A program made the position numbers and the translations under genes. A stretch of 64,000 bases of DNA from assembly GCA_964438705.1 (NCBI GenBank), contig CAYTKQ010000004.1, forward strand, positions 101,588 through 165,587, written 5' to 3'. The stretch comes from Christensenella sp964438705 (lineage in GTDB: Bacteria > Bacillota > Clostridia > Christensenellales > Christensenellaceae). The notes under the pieces were generated by a model. The model was not told the DNA's origin. It worked only from the letters and a program-made list of their open reading frames with translations, and did no database searches. Shown here piece by piece: positions 25,593 to 34,735 of the stretch (position 1 is its first letter; each line of letters opens with the position of its first letter).

Positions 25593-28500
25593 ATGAAAAG
25601 GAATCTGACAAAGCGGTTTGTAAGGCTGATTGCTTTTGTGATCGTCATGGCGCTCGCAATCGGCATGATCCCCGCGGTGGCGCTGGCGGAAAGCGGCGGC
25701 ACAGGGGAAAGCGCTACAAACTATCGGCTGTGGTATACAAGCCCGGCGACGGAAAACTACAGCGGGTGGCAATCACAGTCGCTGCCCATCGGCAACGGCA
25801 AGGTGGGCGCGTCGATTTTCGGCGCGATCAAACAGGAACGCCTGCAACTGAATGAAGAGACATTCTGGTCGGGCGGCCCCGACAGGGTGGATGAAGCAAC
25901 CGGCAAGGCGATGCGCGGGAGCAATGAATATCTTGGCGGCAACATTCCCGCAAACGGAAACAACGGGCAGACATTAAGGCAGGTGCAGCAGTATTACCTG
26001 AACGGGAACAACTCCGCGGCGGTAAGCCTTGCGAACAGCAAGCTGATCGGTGTGAGCGACGATGGCGGAACGCAGGGCTACGGCTATATGCTGAGCTTTG
26101 GCAGCTTGTTCTATGATTACCAGAGCCCCGCGCCGCAGAGCACCACGGGTGTGAGCAATTATGTGCGTGACCTCGATATCGGCACGGCGGTCGCTTCCGT
26201 TTCCTATGAGCACGACGGAACAAAATATACGCGTGAATACTTCGTGAGTCACGAGGACGACGTGTTGGTGACGCGTCTGACGGCGGAAGGCAAAAACAAG
26301 CTGAACGTGAACGTGAAATTTGACACGAACAACGTGAAGAATTCCGGCGGCGAGCCGAACAGCAACAACGCATGGCAGAGGTCGGCGAACAAGAACGTCA
26401 CGGTTGCGGAAGACCGGAAGACCGGTTCCATCGAAATGACGGGTAAAGTAAGCGACAACAACCTGCAATACGATTCGCAGGCGCGCGTGATCCTGAGCGG
26501 AGAGGGTATGCTTGAGGCGGACAGCGCAAACGGCCTCATCAAGGTGAAGGACGCGACGTCTGTTGTGACCATGACGGCGATCAAGACCGATTATAAGCAG
26601 ATGTATCCGGGCTATCGGACGGGCGAGAGCGCAGCAGAGCTCAAAGCCAGAGTGCAGAAGGTCATCAGCGACGCACAAGGACGCGCGGATGCGGCAAACC
26701 TGTATCAGACGCTCAAGCAGCGCCACACAGGAGATTATAAAGACCTGTTCGACAGGCTGAATCTGGATCTCGGACAGCAGGCGGGCAGCACGGCTACAAA
26801 CGTGATGCTCAGCAACTATAAAAACGGCAGTCTGAATGCCGCGCAGAAGCGGTATATGGAAGTGCTGCTTTACCAGTATGGCAGATATCTGACCATCGCG
26901 GGTTCGCGCAGCGATTCACAGTTGCCCACGAATTTGCAGGGCATCTGGACGTGGGGCAACAGTTCCCCGTGGCATTCGGATTTCCACGCAAACGTGAACC
27001 TACAGATGAACTATTGGCCGACCTATGCTTCCAATTTGACGGAATCTGCACGGCCGCTCGTCGGTTACGTGGACGCGCTGCGGGAGCCGGGACAGGTGAC
27101 CTCGCAGATTTATGCGGGCATCGATAACGGCATGATGTTCCACACGCAGATCAATCCCTACGGATGGACGTGCCCGGGCTGGAGCTTCAGTTGGGGCTGG
27201 TCGACAGCGGCGATGCCGTGGATCATCCAGAACTGCTGGGAATATTATGAATATACGCAGGATGAGGAATATCTGCGCAACGAAATCTATCCGATGATGC
27301 AAACGGCGTGCGCGTTCTATGAGGAATACCTCGTGGACGACGGCACGGGCAAGCTCGTTTCCACACCGGCGTATTCGCCCGAGCACGGGCCGATCACAAA
27401 TGGAAACATCTACGAGCAGTCGCTGATTTGGCAGTTGTTCGACGATTCCGTCACGGCGGCTAAGGCATTGGGTGAGGATGAAGGCACCATCATCAAATGG
27501 GAATCCATTCGCGACAGACTCAAAGGCCCCGTGGAGATCGGGCAGAGCGGACAGATCAAAGAATGGTTCGAAGAGACGACCATCGATTCAAGCGGTTATG
27601 CGATCAGCGCGACGGGCTCTCGCATGGGCGAAGGCGGCGGCCACAGGCATATTTCCCACATGCTGGCGGCTTTCCCGGGAGATTATATTTCCGAAGAAAA
27701 GCCCGAGCTGTATGAAGCGGCAAAGGTTTCGATGAAGAGCCGTATCACGACCCAAACGACAGGCTGGGCAATGGCACAGCGCGTCAACACATGGGCGCGG
27801 CTTGGCGACGGGCAGCAGGCGTATACATGGATCCAGCGCATTTTGCAGGGAAGCGGACAGGGCGGAACGTTCGATAATATGTGGGGCTTCCACGCCGGAC
27901 CGTACTTCCAGATCGACGGAAACTTCGGTTATACGGCGGGCGTGAATGAAATGCTGATGCAGTCGAACCTCGGTTACATCCATCTGTTGCCTGCGCTTCC
28001 CGCAGATTGGGGAACGGGCAGCGTGAGCGGCATGCTGGCGCGCGGAAACTTTGAAATCGATATGGCATGGGCGAATCAGCATCCCACGCGCGTGGAGGTC
28101 AAATCCAACGCGGGCGGCGACGCGGTGCTCAACTATAAGAATATCGCTTTTGCGGCGGTGACGGATTCCAACGGGAACCCGGTGAAATATGCCACAGACG
28201 GTATGGATAAAATTAGGATCGAGACCAAGCAGGGCGAGACCTATGTGGTCACGAACATTCCGGAGGGCGACGTAAGCGTTGCGCCCGAAACGCCGGAAGG
28301 CTTGAAGGCAGAGCGTGTTTCGGACGAAGCGATCATGGTGACTTGGAATCCGGTCAGCGCGATCAAAAACGAAGAGCGCGACATGGTCGTTGCGATGGCG
28401 GAGGGAGAGGAAAGCACGATCTCCTATAATCTCTATCGTCAGTTTGAGGGCGGAAGCAACGTACTGGTTGCGGCAGGACTCAAAGCGGATGCGCTGATCA

Positions 28501-31500
28501 CAAATGAGGACGGCACGCTGAGTTATCAGGACGCGGGAGAGGTCGCGCCGTATATGGGCGCGGTATCCTATCAGGTGGCGGCAGTGCGCGACGGTGTGGA
28601 ATCGAAATTGTCGGCGGTCGCTAAGGTTGCGGAAAATGCGGGTTCGAGCGCTGTGGAGAGCGTTACGGTTTCGACAGCGAGCGGCATCACAACGGTTACG
28701 AAAACGGATTCCAAGCTGCAGATGATCGCAAAGATCGCGCCGGACACAGTGACGAACACCGACGTAACATGGAGCGTGGAAAATCAAGGCACGAATGCCA
28801 GCATTTCGGCGGCAGGCATGCTGAGCACGGGAAATAAGAACGGTACGATGATCGTAACGGCAACGTCCAGGGCGGACGGAACGAAGAAGGGTCAGGCGAC
28901 CATCACGGTATCCTTCCCGGCGCAGTATCTGGAGAGCTATGTGGACGATGGCACGGTCGACGGCAGCAAAGATATAGGGATCATCAACCCGGCGTTCGCG
29001 TTCGAGCCGGCAAACAGTAAATGGGAAGTCTGGGCAGGAGAACGCGAAAAGCATTACGGCGGGACAAAGGCGGAATCCAGCAATGTAAATTCCAAGCTGT
29101 CCTACAAGTTTGAAGGCGTCGGCATCGCGATCTACGGTCAGCTGCACAACAACTTCGGTGCGATGAAAGTCTGGATCGACGGTGTGGAGCAGGGCGTGTT
29201 CTCGATGAACAACGGCAATACAACTGGCACGCCGCAGCAGCTCGTCGCGAAGTTTGAAGGGTTGGAGCAGGGCGAGCATACGATCACCCTTTCTCCGGCG
29301 CAGTTGGAGGGAACGGTAAAGAAACAGGCGAATCTGGACTACTTTGTCGTATATCAGCCGAATCCGGATGTGGTGGCAGATAAGAGCGCATTGCAGGAGG
29401 CCATCGAGGCACAGCAGGACAGCTGGCTCAAGACAGCGGACGTCTTTGAAGCGGAATCGTGGACGGCATTCGCGGCGGCGTGGGACGCGGCTGTGGAGAT
29501 GATGAACAACGCGGACGCGACGGAAGAAGGCATTGCCGCGGCGGCGCAGACGCTTACGGATGCGGGGGCGGCGCTTGTGGGCAAAGCCCCGGCTCCGCTC
29601 GACATGAGCGGCGCAAACCTCACTGCGCAGGGCGTTGAGACGCAATCCCTCGTGCTGAAATGGGATAAGATCGAAAAGGCACAGGAATACAACATTTATC
29701 GCGGAGAGAACAAGATCGGCAGCACGAAGAACAATTACATCCGCGTGATCAACTTGCAGGCGGGAACGGATTACGCGTTCCGGCTGGAAGCAGTTGCGAA
29801 ATCCGGCGCGACGGGCAGTGCCGATGTCAATGTCAAGACGCTGGGCGGTGAAGATGTGCGCCCGCCGAGCGCGGAGATCGTGAAGATCAGCCGCATCGAC
29901 AGCGGATACGCAGTGACGTGGAAGGGTGACGGCAGTGAGAACCAGCTGTTCAACGTGCGCGTCAACGGCATTCTCGCCACGGAAAAACCCACGACGAACA
30001 CGGGCTATATGCTGACAGGCATGCCGGAGGATTCGCTGTACACCATCGCGATCACGGCAATCTCCAATGGCAACAGTGCCGCACCGACGGCAGTCACACT
30101 GCGCTATGGCGCGGTGGAAGTGACGGCAGCGCCGGAAAGCAGCACCTTAACGGTCAAGCGCGGCACAAGCTTTGACGCGATGAAAGCACGGCTGCCGCAA
30201 AAGGCGGAAGTCAGCCTCAATGACGGAAGCACGGCGGAGCTTGCCATTGAATGGCAGCAGGGCAGCTATAACGGTATGGCGGCAAACACCTACACGATCG
30301 AAGGAACGCTTGTGATGGGCGATCTGATGACCAATCCGGGAGAGTTCAAGGCGCAGGCAGAGGTCACGGTGCCCGGCGGCGCGATCGCCGACATGTCGGC
30401 CCTCAAAAAACTGGTGTCAGACATCGAAGCATTGAAGAGCAGCGATTTTAGGAGCAGCGCGTGGAAGGTGATGATGGAGCAGAAGCTTCCCGCGGCGCAG
30501 GCAGTCCTCATTAATATGGACGCGACGCAGAATGAAGTGGACGATGCGTGGATGAAGCTGTTTGCGGCAAAGAACGCACTGATGAAGGAGCGCCTCAATA
30601 AGCAAGGCCTCGAAACCTACATCAGAATGGCGGAAGAGCGCATCATCATGACAGGCGACTTCACGGTCTCCTCGATCAATGCGGCAAAGCAGGTGCTTGA
30701 ACGCGCAAAGGCAGTGTATGCGGACGGCGACACCACGCAGACCGCGATCGACAAGGCTGGAAGCGAACTATTTGCGGCGGTGATGAACATGCTGTGGCAG
30801 GCAGACAAGGGTTCGCTGAACTTGCTCGTGGAAGCGGCACGCGAACTTACAGAAACCCTCTACACGCCGGACAAATGGGCTCCATTTGCACAGGCACTGA
30901 AAGAAGCGGAGGACATCCTGAAGGATTCCGACATCGCCGATGCGGATCAGGCCAAGGTGGAAGCGGCGCGCAAGAAGCTCTTTGACGCAATGCAGGCGCT
31001 TGTGGATAGAGCGGACGCAGCGGCGCTCAGGCAGGCTGTGGATATGGCGACGGACATCCTCGCGAACGCAGATAAATACGCGCCTGTATCCTTGAATGGG
31101 CTGCAGGATGAGCTGAACAAAGCGAAGAAAGTGCTGGACGACGCAAATGCGACGCAGAAGGCAGTGGACGACGCGACCAAGGCGCTCAATGATCTGTTGG
31201 TGAAGGTGTACCCGAAATCGAACAAGGTGGTGCTGAACAATACGATCAAGGCGGCAAGAAGCGTGAATCTGAGCCTGTATACCGCACAAAGCGCGCAGGC
31301 AGTCACCGAGGCGCTCAAAAACGCGGAGAAGCTGGAAGCGGATGACAATGTGAAGCAGGACGTTGTGGATCAGGCACAGCAGCAGCTTGATACCGCGCTG
31401 CAATCGCTCGTGCCCGATCCGTCCAAGCCGCAGCAGCCGGAAACGACGCCTCCGGGGACGGATCCGACCGAGCCTGCGCCTCCGGCGGACAATGAAACGG

Positions 31501-32102
31501 GCGGAACGATGATGCCTCCGGCTGATAATGGCACAACGCCGCCCGCAAATCCCGGCCAGGGAACCACGGGAACGACCTTTACGCCTGAGCCTGAACCAAC
31601 CACCACTACGGACGTGGCGGACGCGGGCGACGCAAACGCTCCGGCGGGCGATGTTGCCTCCGGCGAGACCTTTGCGGACGGCGGACTGATGCCCGATCAG
31701 GAAGCGGCGGCAGGCGGCGCGTACTATGATCCGGAAACAGACGCGGGCGCGGCAGGTGGTCAGACAGTCATGATCGGCGACACCCCAGTGCCTTTGGTGG
31801 GCGGCGGAGCGATGCAGACATGGTCGCTTGTCAACATGATCCTGATGATCTGGACAGCAGCCTTTGGCGGGCTTGCGGTTGCAGGCCTCCGGCGCAAGAA
31901 AAAAGCAAGTGCCTTTAGGCTTGCGTGGATGATCATGGGTGTGGGCGCGATCGCGGCATTCTTCTTCACCCAAACGGTGAGCGGAAAAATGGCGATCATG
32001 GACCAATGGACGGTTCTGATGGGCGTGATTGCCGCGGTACAGCTGATCGTAGCCTTTCTGGATACGAAGCTCCACAATATGTTTAAGAGAACGAAGGCAT
32101 AA
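25593..32102 (+). CDS. Giant membrane-anchored glycoside hydrolase family 95 (alpha-L-fucosidase) protein
   Basis: A 2169-residue extracellular enzyme. A signal peptide (residues 1-32, cleavage after ALA) precedes a GH95 domain (about 45-890) that opens with SLPIGNGKVGASIFG. Residues matching the catalytic set of the Bifidobacterium bifidum 1,2-alpha-fucosidase are present: N467 and N469 (in N-V-N-L-Q-M-N), E597 (Y-S-P-E) and D775 (Q-I-D-G-N). Then come FN3-like (895-1015), Big-type (1018-1110), a beta-sandwich that may bind carbohydrate (1115-1257), FIVAR-like helical repeats (one at 1258-1330 and five at about 1598-1942), two more FN3-like and one Ig-like domain between, and an acidic Pro/Gly/Thr linker (1943-2070). 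Three membrane helices (about 2075-2166) with a basic end replace the usual LPXTG. GH95 also contains alpha-L-galactosidases. GGAGG lies seven bases before the ATG. Confidence 0.9.
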   Translation: MKRNLTKRFVRLIAFVIVMALAIGMIPAVALAESGGTGESATNYRLWYTSPATENYSGWQSQSLPIGNGKVGASIFGAIKQERLQLNEETFWSGGPDRVDEATGKAMRGSNEYLGGNIPANGNNGQTLRQVQQYYLNGNNSAAVSLANSKLIGVSDDGGTQGYGYMLSFGSLFYDYQSPAPQSTTGVSNYVRDLDIGTAVASVSYEHDGTKYTREYFVSHEDDVLVTRLTAEGKNKLNVNVKFDTNNVKNSGGEPNSNNAWQRSANKNVTVAEDRKTGSIEMTGKVSDNNLQYDSQARVILSGEGMLEADSANGLIKVKDATSVVTMTAIKTDYKQMYPGYRTGESAAELKARVQKVISDAQGRADAANLYQTLKQRHTGDYKDLFDRLNLDLGQQAGSTATNVMLSNYKNGSLNAAQKRYMEVLLYQYGRYLTIAGSRSDSQLPTNLQGIWTWGNSSPWHSDFHANVNLQMNYWPTYASNLTESARPLVGYVDALREPGQVTSQIYAGIDNGMMFHTQINPYGWTCPGWSFSWGWSTAAMPWIIQNCWEYYEYTQDEEYLRNEIYPMMQTACAFYEEYLVDDGTGKLVSTPAYSPEHGPITNGNIYEQSLIWQLFDDSVTAAKALGEDEGTIIKWESIRDRLKGPVEIGQSGQIKEWFEETTIDSSGYAISATGSRMGEGGGHRHISHMLAAFPGDYISEEKPELYEAAKVSMKSRITTQTTGWAMAQRVNTWARLGDGQQAYTWIQRILQGSGQGGTFDNMWGFHAGPYFQIDGNFGYTAGVNEMLMQSNLGYIHLLPALPADWGTGSVSGMLARGNFEIDMAWANQHPTRVEVKSNAGGDAVLNYKNIAFAAVTDSNGNPVKYATDGMDKIRIETKQGETYVVTNIPEGDVSVAPETPEGLKAERVSDEAIMVTWNPVSAIKNEERDMVVAMAEGEESTISYNLYRQFEGGSNVLVAAGLKADALITNEDGTLSYQDAGEVAPYMGAVSYQVAAVRDGVESKLSAVAKVAENAGSSAVESVTVSTASGITTVTKTDSKLQMIAKIAPDTVTNTDVTWSVENQGTNASISAAGMLSTGNKNGTMIVTATSRADGTKKGQATITVSFPAQYLESYVDDGTVDGSKDIGIINPAFAFEPANSKWEVWAGEREKHYGGTKAESSNVNSKLSYKFEGVGIAIYGQLHNNFGAMKVWIDGVEQGVFSMNNGNTTGTPQQLVAKFEGLEQGEHTITLSPAQLEGTVKKQANLDYFVVYQPNPDVVADKSALQEAIEAQQDSWLKTADVFEAESWTAFAAAWDAAVEMMNNADATEEGIAAAAQTLTDAGAALVGKAPAPLDMSGANLTAQGVETQSLVLKWDKIEKAQEYNIYRGENKIGSTKNNYIRVINLQAGTDYAFRLEAVAKSGATGSADVNVKTLGGEDVRPPSAEIVKISRIDSGYAVTWKGDGSENQLFNVRVNGILATEKPTTNTGYMLTGMPEDSLYTIAITAISNGNSAAPTAVTLRYGAVEVTAAPESSTLTVKRGTSFDAMKARLPQKAEVSLNDGSTAELAIEWQQGSYNGMAANTYTIEGTLVMGDLMTNPGEFKAQAEVTVPGGAIADMSALKKLVSDIEALKSSDFRSSAWKVMMEQKLPAAQAVLINMDATQNEVDDAWMKLFAAKNALMKERLNKQGLETYIRMAEERIIMTGDFTVSSINAAKQVLERAKAVYADGDTTQTAIDKAGSELFAAVMNMLWQADKGSLNLLVEAARELTETLYTPDKWAPFAQALKEAEDILKDSDIADADQAKVEAARKKLFDAMQALVDRADAAALRQAVDMATDILANADKYAPVSLNGLQDELNKAKKVLDDANATQKAVDDATKALNDLLVKVYPKSNKVVLNNTIKAARSVNLSLYTAQSAQAVTEALKNAEKLEADDNVKQDVVDQAQQQLDTALQSLVPDPSKPQQPETTPPGTDPTEPAPPADNETGGTMMPPADNGTTPPANPGQGTTGTTFTPEPEPTTTTDVADAGDANAPAGDVASGETFADGGLMPDQEAAAGGAYYDPETDAGAAGGQTVMIGDTPVPLVGGGAMQTWSLVNMILMIWTAAFGGLAVAGLRRKKKASAFRLAWMIMGVGAIAAFFFTQTVSGKMAIMDQWTVLMGVIAAVQLIVAFLDTKLHNMFKRTKA

Positions 32103-32127
32103 GAAATAGTCAGGCATCAACGCAAGG

Positions 32128-32162
32128 GCGGGCTGTACAGATTCTGTACAGCCCGCTTTTTT
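32128..32162 (+). terminator. Intrinsic terminator after the GH95 gene
   Basis: A 13-bp perfect stem (32128-32140 with 32144-32156), three-base loop, and T at 32157-32162. It ends the plus-strand GH95 transcript, which converges on the minus-strand RNA unit. Confidence 0.92.
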
Positions 32163-32203
32163 GATGCTGGATGGATGTGATCCAGCATAGAATTTAGGAA
32201 ATG

Positions 32204-32232
32204 AAAAGAGGGCTTCCGACAGGAAACCCTCT
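32204..32232 (-). terminator. Intrinsic terminator of the minus-strand RNA
   Basis: On the minus strand, an 11-bp stem (32222-32232 with 32207-32217, one G-U pair) with a 4-base loop (32218-32221) runs into TTTT at 32207-32204. The plus-strand side lacks a T-run, so it works in the minus direction. Confidence 0.85.
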
Positions 32233-32835
32233 GAATATTTATATTTCATTTTACCCTTGTGTGAACATTTCGCCCTGCTTGTACCTTCGGGTCATGCATC
32301 CCCCATCGGTTCCTGCCGACCGCCACATCAGTATACATCCTACATTATATTTGCACACCGACCGGTTGTTCCGGTATCACAGTGACTGCGATCTGTTACA
32401 CATTTGGCACCACACACGTTTCATTCGGCAACTTCCGAATTCCCTTTGCGGCTACAACGTCCGCCATGCGTTTGCTTATTTTGGCGCCTTCACTGGGTTT
32501 TCACCCTGTCGCGAAGCTTTTCGGCCCCTCCGCCATCATGGTTTCTTCGGGGGAGAACTGCTTTGCTGCCACGGATATTTTCAAACTGCGACATCCAATT
32601 CAAAAATCGTGCTCCGTGATCCTTTTCTTGCGGCCTCAAAGCCTATTTATGGGATTGTGTGTGCGTGCCCAATATTGGACTGTCTAAATCGCACATTGGT
32701 ATCACGCCCTTCCTGTATTATTCAGAATCGCCCCGGACCAACTGCCCGCCGGACTATCTGCCTTTACTATTATCATACCCTGAAACCGATCTTTCAAACA
32801 CTTTTTCTAAGTCGATTTCTGTATGTCTTTCTGTT
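32207..32835 (-). ncRNA. Predicted large structured non-coding RNA, about 560-630 nt, class unknown
   Basis: This stretch has no credible protein gene, but the minus strand has a promoter, a structured body and a terminator. Two sigma-A promoters (see separate entries) predict starts near 32835 or 32762, and a perfect 11-bp terminator ends the unit at 32204-32232. Within it many short perfect hairpins are visible: 32495-32506 (GGGT-GAAA-ACCC on the minus strand, a GNRA tetraloop), 32423-32440, 32361-32375, 32376-32392, and 32307-32322. The plus-strand open frame at 32201-32893 has Cys/Pro/His/Arg-rich composition unlike the neighbouring genes. Size and independence recall the OLE and ROOL classes, but I could not match it to either by eye. 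Strand choice rests on the promoters and terminator. Confidence 0.68.
32769..32797 (-). promoter_or_regulatory. Sigma-A promoter P2 for the minus-strand RNA
   Basis: On the minus strand: TTGAAA (32797-32792), spacer of 17, GATAAT (32774-32769). Predicted start near 32762. It would shorten the RNA by about 73 nt relative to P1. Confidence 0.5.
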
Positions 32836-32841
32836 ATCTGT

Positions 32842-32870
32842 ATCATACACCCGCGGTTTTATATTTTCAA
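32842..32870 (-). promoter_or_regulatory. Sigma-A promoter P1 for the minus-strand RNA
   Basis: On the minus strand: TTGAAA (32870-32865), spacer of 17, TATGAT (32847-32842). Predicted start near 32835. Confidence 0.65.
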
Positions 32871-32910
32871 GTGTTTTTTCAAAAATAATGTGAATTTTTC
32901 ATATTTTGTT

Positions 32911-32937
32911 CAAAAATGGATTTCCGCGAGCCGATAT
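32911..32937 (+). promoter_or_regulatory. Possible sigma-28-type promoter of the membrane glycosyltransferase gene
   Basis: CAAA at 32911-32914, spacer of 15, and GCCGATAT at 32930-32937, an exact match to the sigma-D -10 element. An overlapping sigma-A alternative, TATGAT at 32939-32944 with a weak -35 (TGGATT, 17-base spacer), cannot be excluded. Confidence 0.4.
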
Positions 32938-32974
32938 GGTATGATGAAAAAGATTTTTCAAGGGGAGGAGAATC

Positions 32975-34144
32975 ATGGAAAACGCGCTCACAAAGCGATT
33001 TGTGTACGGAACATACGCAAAATGGAATATCCTTTTGTTTGTGGTCGTTTTGGTGCTCTTGTCCCGCCTTTTTCTATATCTTATGTTCGAACTTTACGCG
33101 GGCGCTTTTGCGGATACGCGTTCCTTCCTTGCGGCGCTCAACGTGTTCGACGGGGCGTGGTATCAGGGCATCACAACAGGAGGCTATACCGCGACGATTC
33201 CGCCCGATCATTACGGAATGGCAAACTGGGCATTTTTTCCGCTGTACAGCTATGTCGTGCGCGGCTTTATTTTTCTCACGGGTATGGAGATCAACTGGGC
33301 GGGTTTTTTGGTCAACCTCGTCTTCCAGGCGGCGGCGCTGTATCTCGTGTTTTTGTATATCGTGCAAACGCGGGGCAATGTTTTTCAGGCATGCTTTGCC
33401 TGTTTTTTGCTGAGTCTGGGCGCGTATACGCTTTATTTTGCGAGCTATTATACGGAATCTTTGTTTTTGCTGCTTTTTATGGGCGCGCTTTTCTTCCTGC
33501 ATAAAAGAAAATATTTGCTGGTCGGGCTATGCGGCTTCTTTTTGACGCTGACAAGAAGCACCGGAGTCGTGCTGCTCGCGGCGATCCTTGTGCAGGCAAT
33601 TGCGGATTATTGCGTACCAAAAAATGAAAATAGAACGGTGTGCGGTTTTTTCAGGACGTATCTGCGGGATTGGAAATTTATGTTGGGAACATGCTTGGTG
33701 CCGCTTGGGATCGGTGCGTTCATGGTGTTTTTGTATGCCCGAACGGGGGATGCGCTTGCGTTTGTGCACATACAGTCCGCTTGGGGCGGGAGCATTGGAA
33801 ATCCGCTGCTCACGATTTGGAATGGCTTTGCGTCAATGGACTGGCAAAAAATATATCAGGCGGTATGGGCAGTTGCGGGGCTTTGCCTGTGCGCGTATCT
33901 GTTTGTGAAAAAACGCTATGCCGAATGCGCGGCGGCGGTGTGTCTGCTGCTGATCCCGCTGAGCGTGCGCCTGCAATCGCTGACGCGCTATATGGTCGGG
34001 TGCGGTCTGTTTGTATTTGCACTCACCGACTGGCTGGCGGCGCGCAACAAAAAATGGCTCAACATTGCGCTCGCAGTGTTATCCGTCGCAATTGAGCTGA
34101 TGACACTCTATTATTGGTTTCGTATGGACCTGTTCGCGGTGTAA
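32975..34144 (+). CDS. PIG-V-like membrane mannosyltransferase
   Basis: The 389-residue product is a polytopic membrane protein (about 9-10 hydrophobic segments). The first extracytoplasmic loop has the family motif F-D-G-A-W-Y (about residues 57-62), followed by WAFFPLY near 84-90, matching PIG-V/GT76-type dolichol- or polyprenyl-sugar-dependent glycosyltransferases. The catalytic aspartate of the D-x-x-W/Y motif is present. Sugar and acceptor are unknown. GGGGAGGAG precedes the ATG by six bases. A possible sigma-28 promoter could link it to flagellar or surface glycosylation, but this is inference. Confidence 0.78.
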   Translation: MENALTKRFVYGTYAKWNILLFVVVLVLLSRLFLYLMFELYAGAFADTRSFLAALNVFDGAWYQGITTGGYTATIPPDHYGMANWAFFPLYSYVVRGFIFLTGMEINWAGFLVNLVFQAAALYLVFLYIVQTRGNVFQACFACFLLSLGAYTLYFASYYTESLFLLLFMGALFFLHKRKYLLVGLCGFFLTLTRSTGVVLLAAILVQAIADYCVPKNENRTVCGFFRTYLRDWKFMLGTCLVPLGIGAFMVFLYARTGDALAFVHIQSAWGGSIGNPLLTIWNGFASMDWQKIYQAVWAVAGLCLCAYLFVKKRYAECAAAVCLLLIPLSVRLQSLTRYMVGCGLFVFALTDWLAARNKKWLNIALAVLSVAIELMTLYYWFRMDLFAV

Positions 34145-34148
34145 GCGT

Positions 34149-34427
34149 TCAACGTTCGTGCAGGATGCCGCAGGCTTCCGGGTGTGCCTCAAACCAGCGC
34201 GCCGCATAGGAGCATGACGCGACTGCCTTGCGGTCATTCTTTTCGATGCGCTCGATGGCCGCGCGCACAAGCCTGTCTGCCACGCCCTGCCCGCGCAGGC
34301 ACGGATCGACAAAGGTATGGTCGATATCCACAACATTCTCCGCATAGACGGGAAACGTGATCTCCGCGATCAGCTTACCATTTTGATCTTCTAAAAACAC
34401 GCGGTTTTCTTCATATTGAAATTCCAT
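34149..34427 (-). CDS. Small GNAT-fold acetyltransferase (YjdJ type)
   Basis: The 92-residue product has the compact GNAT fold of the YjdJ/NATD1 group: FVDPCLRGQGVADRLVRAAI at about residues 39-58 is the acetyl-CoA-binding motif and YAARWFEAHPE follows near the C-terminus. The ATG at 34427 is chosen because GGAGG lies five bases upstream. The substrate is unknown. It converges with the glycosyltransferase gene, leaving only four bases between their ends. Confidence 0.85.
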   Translation of the reverse strand: MEFQYEENRVFLEDQNGKLIAEITFPVYAENVVDIDHTFVDPCLRGQGVADRLVRAAIERIEKNDRKAVASCSYAARWFEAHPEACGILHER

Positions 34428-34559
34428 AGCCGCCTCCAAACTGTTCGTTGCTTTATTGATACCCACGCCACACCATGCAAAACGCGGCGAATGGTGAACT
34501 TACTTTTGCGTCGGAATATGAAAGCGCGCGGCAACAAAATTAAAATATACGCGTAACGA

Positions 34560-34587
34560 TTGAATTTGGCACGAAATGATCTATAAT
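34560..34587 (+). promoter_or_regulatory. Sigma-A-type promoter upstream of the Crp/Fnr gene
   Basis: TTGAAT (34560-34565), 16-base spacer, TATAAT (34582-34587). Predicted start near 34594, leaving a leader of about 140 bases before the Crp/Fnr ATG. A second candidate -10 (TATAGT at 34704-34709) lies closer to the gene but has no good -35. Confidence 0.55.
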
Positions 34588-34668
34588 TCAAATCAGCCGG
34601 AACTTTCTTTCAACGCAAGAAATATCAGATCAAATCATAAAACGCAGCACACAAATAATAATTTTAAA

Positions 34669-34690
34669 AAAAAGGACACGTGTCCTTTTT
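34669..34690. repeat. Perfect 22-bp palindrome in the Crp/Fnr leader
   Basis: The sequence reads the same on both strands: five A, GGACACGTGTCC, five T. It could be a loop-limited terminator/attenuator (stem of nine, ACGT loop, T-run) for transcripts from 34594, or a dyad operator overlapping the -35 region of the proximal promoter. Both roles are inferred. Confidence 0.6.
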
Positions 34691-34735
34691 GCTTCGACGC
34701 AAGTATAGTAAAAATATAGTGAAGGGTGCCTTGTA

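Noticed and set aside
30385..31420. FIVAR-like segments of the GH95 protein as DNA tandem repeats
   Set aside because: The copies are similar only at the protein level and differ throughout the DNA.
32201..32893. A 230-codon plus-strand open frame in the large gap
   Set aside because: Composition is rich in Cys, Pro, His and Arg with no recognisable domain or ribosome-binding site, and the minus strand carries a promoter-to-terminator RNA unit.
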